Shown here piece by piece: positions 34,774 to 42,658 of a stretch of DNA of 64,000 nt. Within the stretch, counting starts at the first letter, position 1. Every line of letters begins with the position of its first letter. The stretch lies in NCBI GenBank assembly GCA_039679945.1, contig JBDKTY010000050.1:23816-87815 (forward strand), given 5' to 3'. The DNA comes from SbD1 sp039679945 (GTDB lineage: Bacteria > Desulfobacterota > Syntrophobacteria > Syntrophobacterales > Syntrophobacteraceae). The notes below the pieces were generated by a model. The model saw nothing but the letters and a program-made list of their open reading frames with translations, did no database searches and had not been told where the DNA came from. The translations under genes were made by a program, and so were the position numbers.

Positions 34774-35577
34774 ATGGCAAACACTATCGATTTGGCAATT
34801 CTTGCCGCGGTGCCCGCGGAAATACTGCCCCTCTCGGAGTCCCTGCCCTCCAGCGGCGGCTTTGATATTGCCGGAAATCTTTTCACACTTCATGAATACC
34901 ACGGCATTACGGTGGCAATCGGGACCACCGGAATCGGGAAGGTCAATGCGGCGGCAACAGCCGCCTGCATTCTCACCCGCTTCGGGCCGGTGGAAATCTG
35001 GGATGTAGGCTGTTCCGGGGCTTACGCGGAAGGCGCTCTGCGCATCGCGGATGTGCTCATCACAAACGAATGGATCCGAGGCGACGAGGGAGTCCTGGTA
35101 AGCAGCCACGCTACGCCTGCCGGGAATATCGGCATTCCATTACTCAGCAGGCACGGCCATGATTTCTTCGACCGTTTTTCAAGCCACGACTTCGAACCCT
35201 GCCGGATCGCGCTCGATCCCGCGCCGCCGGGCAGGTATATCCCTGGTTACTCCGGGAGCATACCGGCAACCTCTCCCGAGGAACAAACACGCGAGGACTG
35301 TTTCACTGTGGAGCACGGTCCAAGCCTGACCGTGGGAATGGCAAGCGGCGACCCGGAAACCGCCCGCTCGCGTTTTTTCGCCCATCGGGCAATGGCCGAG
35401 AACATGGAAGGCAGCGCGGTCGCGCAGACCTGCCTTCTTTTGGGCGCTCCTTTCCTGGAATGCCGCGGCATCAGCAATATCGCGGGCATTCGGGATAAAA
35501 GCCGATGGGCTTTCGGAAAGGCCATCGCCAACTGCCACTCCGTTATTCGTCATATGCTCGCCAGGCATGACGGTTAG
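34774..35577 (+). CDS. mqnB: Futalosine hydrolase MqnB
   Basis: 267 residues of the nucleoside phosphorylase/hydrolase superfamily: ILAAVPAEILPL at the start, GTTGIGKVNAAA, and AENMEGSAVAQ, the ribose-binding Met-Glu motif. The middle of the protein (about 130-180) is longer than in short family members. Next to mqnD, it points to futalosine hydrolase, which releases hypoxanthine to give dehypoxanthine futalosine in menaquinone synthesis. A methylthioadenosine-nucleosidase role is less likely because of that neighbour. Confidence 0.85.
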   Translation: MANTIDLAILAAVPAEILPLSESLPSSGGFDIAGNLFTLHEYHGITVAIGTTGIGKVNAAATAACILTRFGPVEIWDVGCSGAYAEGALRIADVLITNEWIRGDEGVLVSSHATPAGNIGIPLLSRHGHDFFDRFSSHDFEPCRIALDPAPPGRYIPGYSGSIPATSPEEQTREDCFTVEHGPSLTVGMASGDPETARSRFFAHRAMAENMEGSAVAQTCLLLGAPFLECRGISNIAGIRDKSRWAFGKAIANCHSVIRHMLARHDG

Positions 35578-35637
35578 CATTACGGACGTGGCGGTTGGCC
35601 TTAAAAGGAAATATCTCATACTTCGAGGCAAACGACT

Positions 35638-36468
35638 GTGGTAGAACTCTCGCTCGGCTATTCCCCCTGCCCCAATGACACTTATATTTTCCACGCGCTG
35701 TCGGAGGGTTTGGTTGAGCTTCCCTTTCGCCTCAATACCACGATGGCGGATGTGGAGATGCTCAACCAGAAGGTGCAAAACGGCGTGCTCGATATCTCCA
35801 AGATTTCGGCACACGCCGTGCTGCAGGCAATTGACACGTACTGGCTGCTGCGCTCCGGCGGAGCAATCGGCAGAGGCTGCGGCCCCCTGGTGACCGCTAA
35901 ACGCTTCTCGCGCATGGAAGAACTTCGCGACGCGGTAATCGCTGTCCCCGGAAACCTCACCACCGCGCACCTTCTGTTGCGGCTCAACGGAATTCACCGT
36001 GGTCCGTGCGTCCCGATGCAATTTGATCAAATAATGCCGGCTATTGCATCCGGCAAAGTGGATGCCGGCGTCATCATTCACGAAGGCCGTTTTACATACC
36101 AGTCATACGGACTGCAAATGGTCCTCGACCTCGGTCAATGGTGGGAACAGGAAACCGGGCTTCCCCTGCCCCTCGGAGCAATTGCAATCCGGCGGGACCT
36201 GGGGACCGAGATCGCGCGGACGGTGGACGGCAAGATACGCGAAAGCCTCCTGCGCGCACGTGCGAATCCCGCGGCCGCATGGCCCTATATCAGCGCGCAC
36301 GCGCAGGAGATGGCGCCGGACGTTATACAACGGCATATTGATACTTTTGTGAACGATTTCAGCCTGGATGCGGGAATTGAAGGGGAAGGCGCACTGAGGC
36401 GCCTTCTTGAGGCGGCATGTTCCCTGGATAATACCCCTTTTCCTTCAAAACCCCTGTTCTGGTGCTGA
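35638..36468 (+). CDS. mqnD: 1,4-dihydroxy-6-naphthoate synthase MqnD
   Basis: 276 residues, GTG start, beginning with the family hallmark LSLGYSPCPNDTYIFHAL. Further matches: ISKISAHAVL, GRGCGPLV, VAVPGNLTTAHLLLRL-like segment, and DAGVIIHEGRFTY. It converts cyclic dehypoxanthine futalosine into dihydroxynaphthoate. It lies 60 bases after mqnB in the same direction. mqnA and mqnC are not in the window. Confidence 0.95.
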   Translation: MVELSLGYSPCPNDTYIFHALSEGLVELPFRLNTTMADVEMLNQKVQNGVLDISKISAHAVLQAIDTYWLLRSGGAIGRGCGPLVTAKRFSRMEELRDAVIAVPGNLTTAHLLLRLNGIHRGPCVPMQFDQIMPAIASGKVDAGVIIHEGRFTYQSYGLQMVLDLGQWWEQETGLPLPLGAIAIRRDLGTEIARTVDGKIRESLLRARANPAAAWPYISAHAQEMAPDVIQRHIDTFVNDFSLDAGIEGEGALRRLLEAACSLDNTPFPSKPLFWC

Positions 36469-36619
36469 TGCCGGAATATGTCGCATTGGGAAGCAAAGTC
36501 TTTCTGCCCTTCATTGGAAATGTGGTAAGGGTTAGTTCGCACTTTTTCACGAAGGTACGTTCTTTGTGAGTAAAAGGTTGCCCGGCCCTTCAATTCAACT
36601 GCATTGAGAGGTGGTCTCG

Positions 36620-36700
36620 CCGGGCACGCGGGGCTGCACGGATGCCCTTACCATCGCCCCCGCCGGAGAGAGCGGTCTTTCCGGGCACGCGGGGCTACAC
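36620..36700 (+). repeat. Two-copy 20-bp direct repeat ahead of the hypothetical gene
   Basis: CCGGGCACGCGGGGCTGCAC at 36620-36639 recurs at 36681-36700 with one change, 61 bases apart. The two copies lie in the leader of the gene at 36734. They could be a duplicated binding site or a remnant of slippage. Confidence 0.5.
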
Positions 36701-36733
36701 AATATAAACCCACCCTTGGAACCGGGACACGCC

Positions 36734-37837
36734 ATGCAAAACGATTATTTGGACTATTTTCTCTTCCCCCGTCTCACTTTATCTGAACAGGACTTTCGCG
36801 GTCTTGCCGTCTTTCTGCCCAAGCTGAGCATCTTTCAGGTAGCCACACCCGCGGCCATACCGGAGTGGTGCCGGGACCGGTTCACGGGGCGGCCGTTCAT
36901 CCGCGATCCCGAGTTTCTCGGACTCGTCAAGTCGGGTATCCAGGGTTACCGGGCCTTTGCCGAGGCACATGGGGGAGGTGGCATGATGGGCTATCTCAGC
37001 CAGGCGCTCGATGATATGAGTGATACACGCTTCCGAATCCAGGAAGAACTGCGTGGGAAATACCCCGTCCAGATGGATCCGGCCACGATCGATCTTCTCC
37101 GAAGCGCCATTTTCCTGGATATCTCCAGAGAACTCGATGACCGGGCTCAGGAACTCGATTCCAGTTATGCCCGGGCAGATAAGATCGAGAAGCAATTCCG
37201 CGATATACTGGGTATCGATGAGGATGAAGCCGGCGAAGTCCCCGAAGATATGAGCATCCCTCTCTTACCCGAGAGTTCCAGTCATGAATACATGCTTCCG
37301 GAACGTATCAGGAACTGGTTCCACCTCTTTGCGGTAGAATCACCCGGTTCGATGCCCGTATTCGTCACAACCGATCCGGACGCCCTCCGGGAGACGCTCG
37401 ACATCATCCATCCCGCGGTCAATCGGGAAGGCAAGGACTTCGAAGTCTTCGAATTTTCGCTCGGGGCTTTCCCAAGGCCGGACCAACTCGGCCAGAAACA
37501 ATTCCTTTCCTTGACCGAATCCCCCGGATCGCCTGCCCTGCTCGCTTCTTACAGAGAGAACCTCGATCTGTTTCTGAGAAAAGCGGCGGAGAGCCCACGT
37601 CCCGGCACTCTCGAATCAGAGGCCGAGACGCTGGCAAAGGGGCTGCGGAAGTTTTGCGGGGACTGCGACATCGAAGACCTGGTAACCCTGCGGCTCACAC
37701 TGCCGCAAGGATTAACCATATCCGATATCGAGGCGGTTCTCGGGCTCGGAACCGCCCCCGGGGATCGGCAGAACTCCTCCACGACGGGCGGGATGGACAG
37801 TGAGACCCGGCCGGCTCTCTTTCTGTGCCTGGAATAA
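36734..37837 (+). CDS. Hypothetical protein
   Basis: About 367 residues from the ATG at 36734 (MQNDYLDYFLFPRLTL); an upstream ATG at 36611 reads through the direct repeats and is unlikely. The protein is acidic and mostly helical, with a probable coiled-coil stretch at about 140-165 (ELDDRAQELDSSYARADKIEK), and no signal or membrane segment. No family recognised. It follows the mqn genes but a 265-base gap makes co-transcription uncertain. Confidence 0.75.
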   Translation: MQNDYLDYFLFPRLTLSEQDFRGLAVFLPKLSIFQVATPAAIPEWCRDRFTGRPFIRDPEFLGLVKSGIQGYRAFAEAHGGGGMMGYLSQALDDMSDTRFRIQEELRGKYPVQMDPATIDLLRSAIFLDISRELDDRAQELDSSYARADKIEKQFRDILGIDEDEAGEVPEDMSIPLLPESSSHEYMLPERIRNWFHLFAVESPGSMPVFVTTDPDALRETLDIIHPAVNREGKDFEVFEFSLGAFPRPDQLGQKQFLSLTESPGSPALLASYRENLDLFLRKAAESPRPGTLESEAETLAKGLRKFCGDCDIEDLVTLRLTLPQGLTISDIEAVLGLGTAPGDRQNSSTTGGMDSETRPALFLCLE

Positions 37838-38081
37838 GGCGTCAAAAGCGGACAAGAATCAACGGCCAGCCGCATAAGGCATGCGGAGCAGGGATTTCCA
37901 GCCTTCCTTTTCGGCCGAGGATGGTGGACCACCGGGCACTCCACCCGTTCATGATCCGATACCACGGCACGAACGGATGTGAGAGTTCGCGTTCGATTAA
38001 TGAACGGCTCGGGGTGAAGGCGAAATGCGCTGTTTTTCGAGAGCTATCGCGGGTCGAACCCGGGCAGCGCCAGGCTTGGAT

Positions 38082-39182
38082 TTACCCGGACATCGCGCGG
38101 AGCATGCTGAAGTATACCTTCGAAGCGAGCAGTACCTGGTCAAAGGTTATCGATTCGTCGGGTGAATGGGCCTGCTCAAGCCTTCCAGGACCGAGGATTA
38201 TCGGTTTGGTCCCGGCCGCCCACAGCAGGTTTGCATCCGAATGGCTTCTGAATGCCTGTGGCTCCCAGGGCAGTTGCTGTTCCGAGTAAACCTTCTTGAG
38301 CACCTCGACAAAACTGCCCTTCTCGGGAAGCACATAGCCCGCATGCACATTATTGAAGGAAAGCGAACCGCTGAAATCCGGACTCTCCTGTTTTTCGCTT
38401 ATCAGGATTTCCTCAAGTTCCATAATGATCTCCCCCTGAGGCGCCGAAGGGGGCAAATGGATGTCCAGCCATGCATCGCATCGTTCGGGAACAGCGAACC
38501 CGGAACGAGAACTGGACAAATCGCGTATGTTGTAAACCAGGTCGGACCGCTTTTCGCCGATGTAGCGTGATATGCGCAAAATAAGCCGCAGCATTGCCTC
38601 GATGGGATTATGGCCGGGATTTGCCAGGGAGGCGTGGATTCTTTTCCCCACGGTTGTCAATTGTATTTCAAAGTAACCGTAGTGGCTGAAGCACGGATGC
38701 ATGTTGGTCGGTTCGGCGATCAGCGCCCAGGGGAAATGATAGTGCTTTACCAGTTTCTGAGTACCATCTCCGTCTTCCTCTTCCCCCACGACCAGTGCCA
38801 GAGCCACGGACGGGCGGCCTCCCTTGCGCCGCCAAAGTGCAAGATAGGCCTCTATCATCGCGGCGCACCCGCCCTTCATGTCGGAAGCACCCAGCCCCTC
38901 GATCCTGCCTTCTTCCTCGCGGTAGCCAAAATCCTCGAGGTCGTATGCGGCAACTGTATCGAGATGGCCGATCATAACTGCCACTGTCTCGGATTCAGGC
39001 GGTATGACGATGAGGTTGGACCGCGTTCCCTCAATCTTCTGAAGCCTGACCGGCACACCGCTGCTTTTGAGATAGCCGTGCAGAAAACCGACGATTTCCT
39101 GTTCCTTGCCGGTCGGGCTATAGATGTTGATCAGGTCACGCAAAAGATTTCTCAGGTTTTCCGGATGCTCCGGAGGAAGCAT
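38082..39182 (-). CDS. M20-family metallopeptidase (ArgE/DapE/LysK-like)
   Basis: 366 residues with the M20 di-zinc ligands: GHLDTV (His/Asp), GLGASDMKGGCA (bridging Asp), GEEEDGDGT (Glu pair), EPTN and a late His in LEQAHSPDESI. Members remove acyl or amino-acyl groups from N-acyl amino acids in Arg or Lys synthesis; the exact substrate cannot be told. It starts 2 bases after the GNAT stop in the same operon. Confidence 0.88.
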   Translation of the reverse strand: MLPPEHPENLRNLLRDLINIYSPTGKEQEIVGFLHGYLKSSGVPVRLQKIEGTRSNLIVIPPESETVAVMIGHLDTVAAYDLEDFGYREEEGRIEGLGASDMKGGCAAMIEAYLALWRRKGGRPSVALALVVGEEEDGDGTQKLVKHYHFPWALIAEPTNMHPCFSHYGYFEIQLTTVGKRIHASLANPGHNPIEAMLRLILRISRYIGEKRSDLVYNIRDLSSSRSGFAVPERCDAWLDIHLPPSAPQGEIIMELEEILISEKQESPDFSGSLSFNNVHAGYVLPEKGSFVEVLKKVYSEQQLPWEPQAFRSHSDANLLWAAGTKPIILGPGRLEQAHSPDESITFDQVLLASKVYFSMLRAMSG

Positions 39183-39184
39183 TC

Positions 39185-39742
39185 TCAGTCTCCGTTCTCC
39201 CCCCTGTGCCGCTTGCCGTTCTTTCTTTCTCTCGCCTGCCTGTGGGGATCGAGGTTGAGGGCTAGGTAGATGTGCTCCTGCGGATGGCCAAACCCCATTT
39301 TTCTAAAAAACTGCAGGGCCGGCAGATTGTCCGCCTCGGAATCCACCAGAAGCATTCTGGCGCCATCGTCCAACATGAGGTCTCGGAAACGGTTGAAGAG
39401 CTTTGATGCAATTCCTGATTCGTGGAAGTCGGGGTCCACTCCCAGCCAGACGAGATATCCGTATTTCCAGGCTGAGTGGCTCTTGGTAACCGTGGTGCCA
39501 AGCGTAAAACCTACCACTTCTTCGTCATCGTCATCCGTTTCAGCTACAAGACAGTACTCCGAGTCGTTCTGGAATAAATTGATAACCTCGTATTCGTCCC
39601 AGGTCCGGAACAAATTGGGAGCAGTCCTCGCCGTAAAAAGCCTTTCGCCCAGGTGAAAAACCGTTGCAATATCATCAATTTCCATCTGGCGAATGGTTAC
39701 ATTCACCCTTCTCTTCTTTGGTTCAAAACTAACAAGTTCCAT
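39185..39742 (-). CDS. GNAT-family N-acetyltransferase
   Basis: 185 residues from the ATG at 39742 (AAGGATTTT upstream). N-terminal IRQMEIDDIATVFHLGERLF is a typical GNAT start; the acetyl-CoA loop is in GVDPDFHESGIASKLF, followed by MLLVDSEADNLPALQFFRKMGF. The Lys/Arg-rich tail may contact nucleic acid or ribosomes. Target unknown. It is sandwiched between a 52-residue basic protein and the M20 peptidase. Confidence 0.85.
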   Translation of the reverse strand: MELVSFEPKKRRVNVTIRQMEIDDIATVFHLGERLFTARTAPNLFRTWDEYEVINLFQNDSEYCLVAETDDDDEEVVGFTLGTTVTKSHSAWKYGYLVWLGVDPDFHESGIASKLFNRFRDLMLDDGARMLLVDSEADNLPALQFFRKMGFGHPQEHIYLALNLDPHRQARERKNGKRHRGENGD

Positions 39743-39749
39743 AAAATCC

Positions 39750-39908
39750 TTACTTCTGCTTGCGCCTCTTTCTGGAACGGTTCTCCTGCACCGAATCCAC
39801 AAGGGCGAATGACACTTTCGCCTGCCCGGAGCGCGACACGCGATTGGACCTGATCTGCTCTTTTCTTTTCAGGTCTCCATATTTGCCAAACCTGCCACTC
39901 CTCGCCAT
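39750..39908 (-). CDS. Small basic protein (52 aa)
   Basis: Minus-strand frame from the ATG at 39908 with a strong ribosome site (AAGGAAGGG, 2 bases before ATG) reads MARSGRFGKYGDLKRKEQIR and ends in SRKRRKQK. It has 7 bases between its stop and the GNAT start, so it is probably co-transcribed. Arg+Lys make up about a third of residues. It looks like a nucleic-acid or ribosome-associated small protein; function unknown. A longer frame in another phase covers part of it but lacks a ribosome site. Confidence 0.6.
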   Translation of the reverse strand: MARSGRFGKYGDLKRKEQIRSNRVSRSGQAKVSFALVDSVQENRSRKRRKQK

Positions 39909-40051
39909 TTCCCTTCCTTTCAGGAAAAGCTTCCCTTAAAGTATACTGGAAATCCAAGTCGTAGGAGATTTATTTATCTCTCTTAACGGATCCTTTTTAA
40001 CTTTTCTTTAATCCGCCCCTCTCTCGGGGCAATCGAAATGGAGTGTGAGGA

Positions 40052-40819
40052 TTGGATCTGGGACCCCTTGGTTCTGTCGATTTTTCCATGGCCTTTTTCT
40101 ACAACCTGGTGAGCATAGTCATCATAGACCTTATTCTCGCCGGAGATAACGCGGTCGTCATCGCCATGGCGGTAAGATCCCTGCCGCCCGGGCAGAGAAA
40201 GAAAGGAATCATCCTGGGGGCCGGCGCCGCGGTCCTGCTCCGTGTGGCGCTTACCTTCTTCATTTCCCAACTGCTTCAAATTCCATACCTGAAACTGACG
40301 GGAGGCATCCTCATTCTGTGGATTGCCGTCAAATTGTTCATCGAGGGCGTCCCGGACGATGATGGCCAACGAGAGGCCACAACAGTCCTTCAGGCTGTAA
40401 AGGTAATCATGATAGCCGACATCACCATGTCCCTCGACAACATGCTCGCGGTCGGCGGTGCTTCCCACGGAAATCTTTTCTTACTCCTTTTCGGCCTCGG
40501 GCTTTCCATCCCGTTCATAGTCCTGACAAGCGGACTTCTCTCCATGCTGATGGACAGGTACCCCGTTATAATCTATATCGGGGCGGCCGTTCTGGGCAGG
40601 GTAGGAGGCGAAATGATCCTGACCGACCCGACGGTCGCCGCGCTGTTCTCGCCATCCAATATCGTGCGCTACAGCATTGAGGCTTTCTTCGCCGTTGGCG
40701 TTATCATAGTCGGCAAGATTCTTCTCAAACGGATGGCGAAAAATCAGCATGTCGAGGCTGGCGATACGGTCGAGGCGCAATCCGTCCCCGGAAATGCCGT
40801 TCATAAAGATGCTCCCTGA
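40052..40819 (+). CDS. TerC-family integral membrane protein
   Basis: 255 residues, TTG start, about 7 membrane segments. Conserved acidic patches LILAGDNAVVIA and ADITMSLDNMLAVGG are the TerC family ion-path Asp motifs. TerC/Alx relatives move Mn or Ca or protect against metal stress; the specific cation is not predictable. No yybP-ykoY Mn riboswitch signature was seen in the leader; only a GCCCC/GGGGC hairpin at 40015-40030. Confidence 0.9.
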   Translation: MDLGPLGSVDFSMAFFYNLVSIVIIDLILAGDNAVVIAMAVRSLPPGQRKKGIILGAGAAVLLRVALTFFISQLLQIPYLKLTGGILILWIAVKLFIEGVPDDDGQREATTVLQAVKVIMIADITMSLDNMLAVGGASHGNLFLLLFGLGLSIPFIVLTSGLLSMLMDRYPVIIYIGAAVLGRVGGEMILTDPTVAALFSPSNIVRYSIEAFFAVGVIIVGKILLKRMAKNQHVEAGDTVEAQSVPGNAVHKDAP

Positions 40820-40889
40820 CACAGGGGGGGCGGGACACGCGCGGCACTCTCCCCGAGGAGACTGCCCGTACAGGCGAGGTTGGATACGC

Positions 40890-41498
40890 TCAGGTGATGT
40901 CCGGCAGTAGCGGGCCCCGCAACCTCCTGAATACACGGATCATTTCCTCGCGCTTGCTTGCCACCATGAAATTGAATGGCGATGGATGGTACGTCACCAG
41001 TATGTTGGTCCCGAATTTCCGAAACACCTCACCGTTCAAATCCCGCATGGCCGGATTTCCACCCAGGAGGGCGCGAGCCGGACACAAGCCAAGACAGACC
41101 GCCAGCTTGGGCGCCAATATCTCCAGTTCCTCCAGGAGAAAGGGAAGCGCATGTCCTCTTTCAGCGGTGGAAGGGTTCCTGTTCTTTCCGGTTGGTGAGA
41201 ATGGACGGTATTTCACGACATTCGTTATGAAAACATCATCACGCAATATTCCCGCTTCCTTGAGCAACTTGTCCAGGTTCTTTCCGGCTGCCCCGACGAA
41301 AGGATAAAGACATTTTTCCTCGTCCCTTCCCGGCGCTTCTCCGATCAGTACGATCGCACCCGCATCGAGAGCGCCGCGACCCGGCACGAAGATGTCGGAC
41401 ATCATGGGACTCCGGTACCCGGGATCGCTTTGAATTCGCGAATAAAGCTTCTCCAGCTTCTTCGCCTTTTCCGTTGCCTTCGCGGTCATCGATTTCAT
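40890..41498 (-). CDS. Uracil-DNA glycosylase family-4-like, without Fe-S cysteines
   Basis: 202 residues with the UDG superfamily catalytic motif GEAPGRDEEKCLYPFVGAAG and the Leu-loop motif YHPSPFNF. Family-4 enzymes have four Cys that bind [4Fe-4S]; here the N-terminal CxxC is absent and the other two positions are Tyr (NVVKYRPF) and Arg (AERGHAL). It may be a cluster-free member of the superfamily with altered substrate range. Overlapping start choices exist at 41498 and the Met 3 codons later. Confidence 0.85.
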   Translation of the reverse strand: MKSMTAKATEKAKKLEKLYSRIQSDPGYRSPMMSDIFVPGRGALDAGAIVLIGEAPGRDEEKCLYPFVGAAGKNLDKLLKEAGILRDDVFITNVVKYRPFSPTGKNRNPSTAERGHALPFLLEELEILAPKLAVCLGLCPARALLGGNPAMRDLNGEVFRKFGTNILVTYHPSPFNFMVASKREEMIRVFRRLRGPLLPDIT

Positions 41499-41531
41499 TC
41501 CCGGTCCTCAATCACTCGTTTGCCAAGCGCG

Positions 41532-42059
41532 CTAAAACTCGATTCCCTTCTGCGCCTTAAGCCCCCGCTCGTGATAAGGATGCTTCACCTGTCGCATTTC
41601 CGTGACCAGGTCCGCTATTTCGATGAGTTCTTCCGGTGCGCCCCTCCCCGTCACGACAACATGCAGGCCGGGAGGTCTGCCGCGAAGCACCCCCAGGACG
41701 GGCTCAAGCGCGAGCAGGCCGTATGACAGGACAACATTCAGTTCGTCCAGGATTATAATCTTGTAGCGGCCAGCGGCTATTTCGGAGACAGCCTCCTTCC
41801 ATCCGTCCGCGGCGAGCCGGCGGTCTTCCTCAAGGCTTTCCTTTTTCCAGGTAAACCCGGTCCCCAGAGGCTTGAGGACAATCCCTTCCATTTTCCCGAA
41901 CGATCGCAGTTCCCCATAGGACCATGAGCCCTTGATGAACTGCAAAATAAGCACCGGCATCTCGTGACCGGCGGCACGCATCGCCATGCCCAGCGCAGCG
42001 GTGGTTTTGCCCTTGCCGTTCCCGGTAAAAACGATCAGCAGACCTTTTTCCTCGCTCAT
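41532..42059 (-). CDS. cobO: Cob(I)yrinic acid a,c-diamide adenosyltransferase
   Basis: 175 residues starting MSEEKGLLIVFTG. P-loop GNGKGKTTAALGMAMRA, LILQFIKG and LDELNVVLSYG are the CobA/CobO/BtuR signatures. It adenosylates corrinoids to make coenzyme B12. The frame opens upstream to 42125, but the family N-terminus fits the ATG at 42059. It lies 33 bases from the UDG gene in the same direction. Confidence 0.95.
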   Translation of the reverse strand: MSEEKGLLIVFTGNGKGKTTAALGMAMRAAGHEMPVLILQFIKGSWSYGELRSFGKMEGIVLKPLGTGFTWKKESLEEDRRLAADGWKEAVSEIAAGRYKIIILDELNVVLSYGLLALEPVLGVLRGRPPGLHVVVTGRGAPEELIEIADLVTEMRQVKHPYHERGLKAQKGIEF

Positions 42060-42172
42060 ATCCCTGTATGCCGCCTGTCTTCCGATGTCCCGTGGCGATA
42101 CCCCGACTCTCGGGCCCCAGGACATTCGTCAGTTATTGGGTCTTATCCGCAACCTCGGATAATAGAGAAAAA

Positions 42173-42196
42173 AAAAGCGGGCCCAAGCCCGCTTTT
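42173..42196 (-). terminator. Rho-independent terminator of the FmdB gene
   Basis: On the minus strand, AAAAGCGGGC-TTGG-GCCCGCTTTT forms a 10-bp perfect stem followed by a run of T, about 47 bases after the FmdB stop. Confidence 0.9.
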
Positions 42197-42242
42197 AAGT
42201 TTTCAGAAATCAGTACGGTGATCCGGCGTATTCTCCCGAGCG

Positions 42243-42533
42243 CTATTCAGTGGACGGCGCGGGGGAAGCGGGGGAAGACTCAGGCTTCTTCGCGCAACTC
42301 TCCGATTTGCAGCCCTCGGGCTTGCATTCCGTTTGCTTGGATGTGCTCTGGTTTTTCCCACAATAGTCGGTTGTGTACCAACCTGAACCTTTCAGGTGGA
42401 AAGTGCTCATGGAAATGAGCTTTCGTAGCCGGCCTTTGCAGTGACTGCATTCTGTAAGCGGCGGGTCCGAGAATCTCTGCATTGCTTCAGCCGTCTTCCC
42501 ACAGTTAAGGCATTCATACTCGTAGATTGGCAT
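42243..42533 (-). CDS. FmdB-family zinc ribbon protein
   Basis: 96 residues starting MPIYEYECLNCGKTAE, the hallmark of the FmdB regulatory/zinc-ribbon family, with the second zinc Cys pair in CSHCKGRLRKLIS. The tail is rich in Cys, Ser, Pro and Lys (ECKPEGCKSESC). The start is at 42533 with GGAGG upstream. Function within the family is poorly known; a role in amide/formamide regulation is only historical. Confidence 0.9.
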   Translation of the reverse strand: MPIYEYECLNCGKTAEAMQRFSDPPLTECSHCKGRLRKLISMSTFHLKGSGWYTTDYCGKNQSTSKQTECKPEGCKSESCAKKPESSPASPAPSTE

Positions 42534-42658
42534 CTCCGAAACCTCCTCGCGCAATATACTCACATAATAGCTTTAATAATAATCGGCCGAGAGCCGATTT
42601 TGCATCAGAATTATAAATCGAACCATGTCCTTGTCAAGGACTTAGATAAATCCGCCCG

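Noticed and set aside
39961..40051. yybP-ykoY Mn riboswitch ahead of the TerC gene
   Set aside because: The leader is too short and lacks the conserved loops; only one simple hairpin is present.
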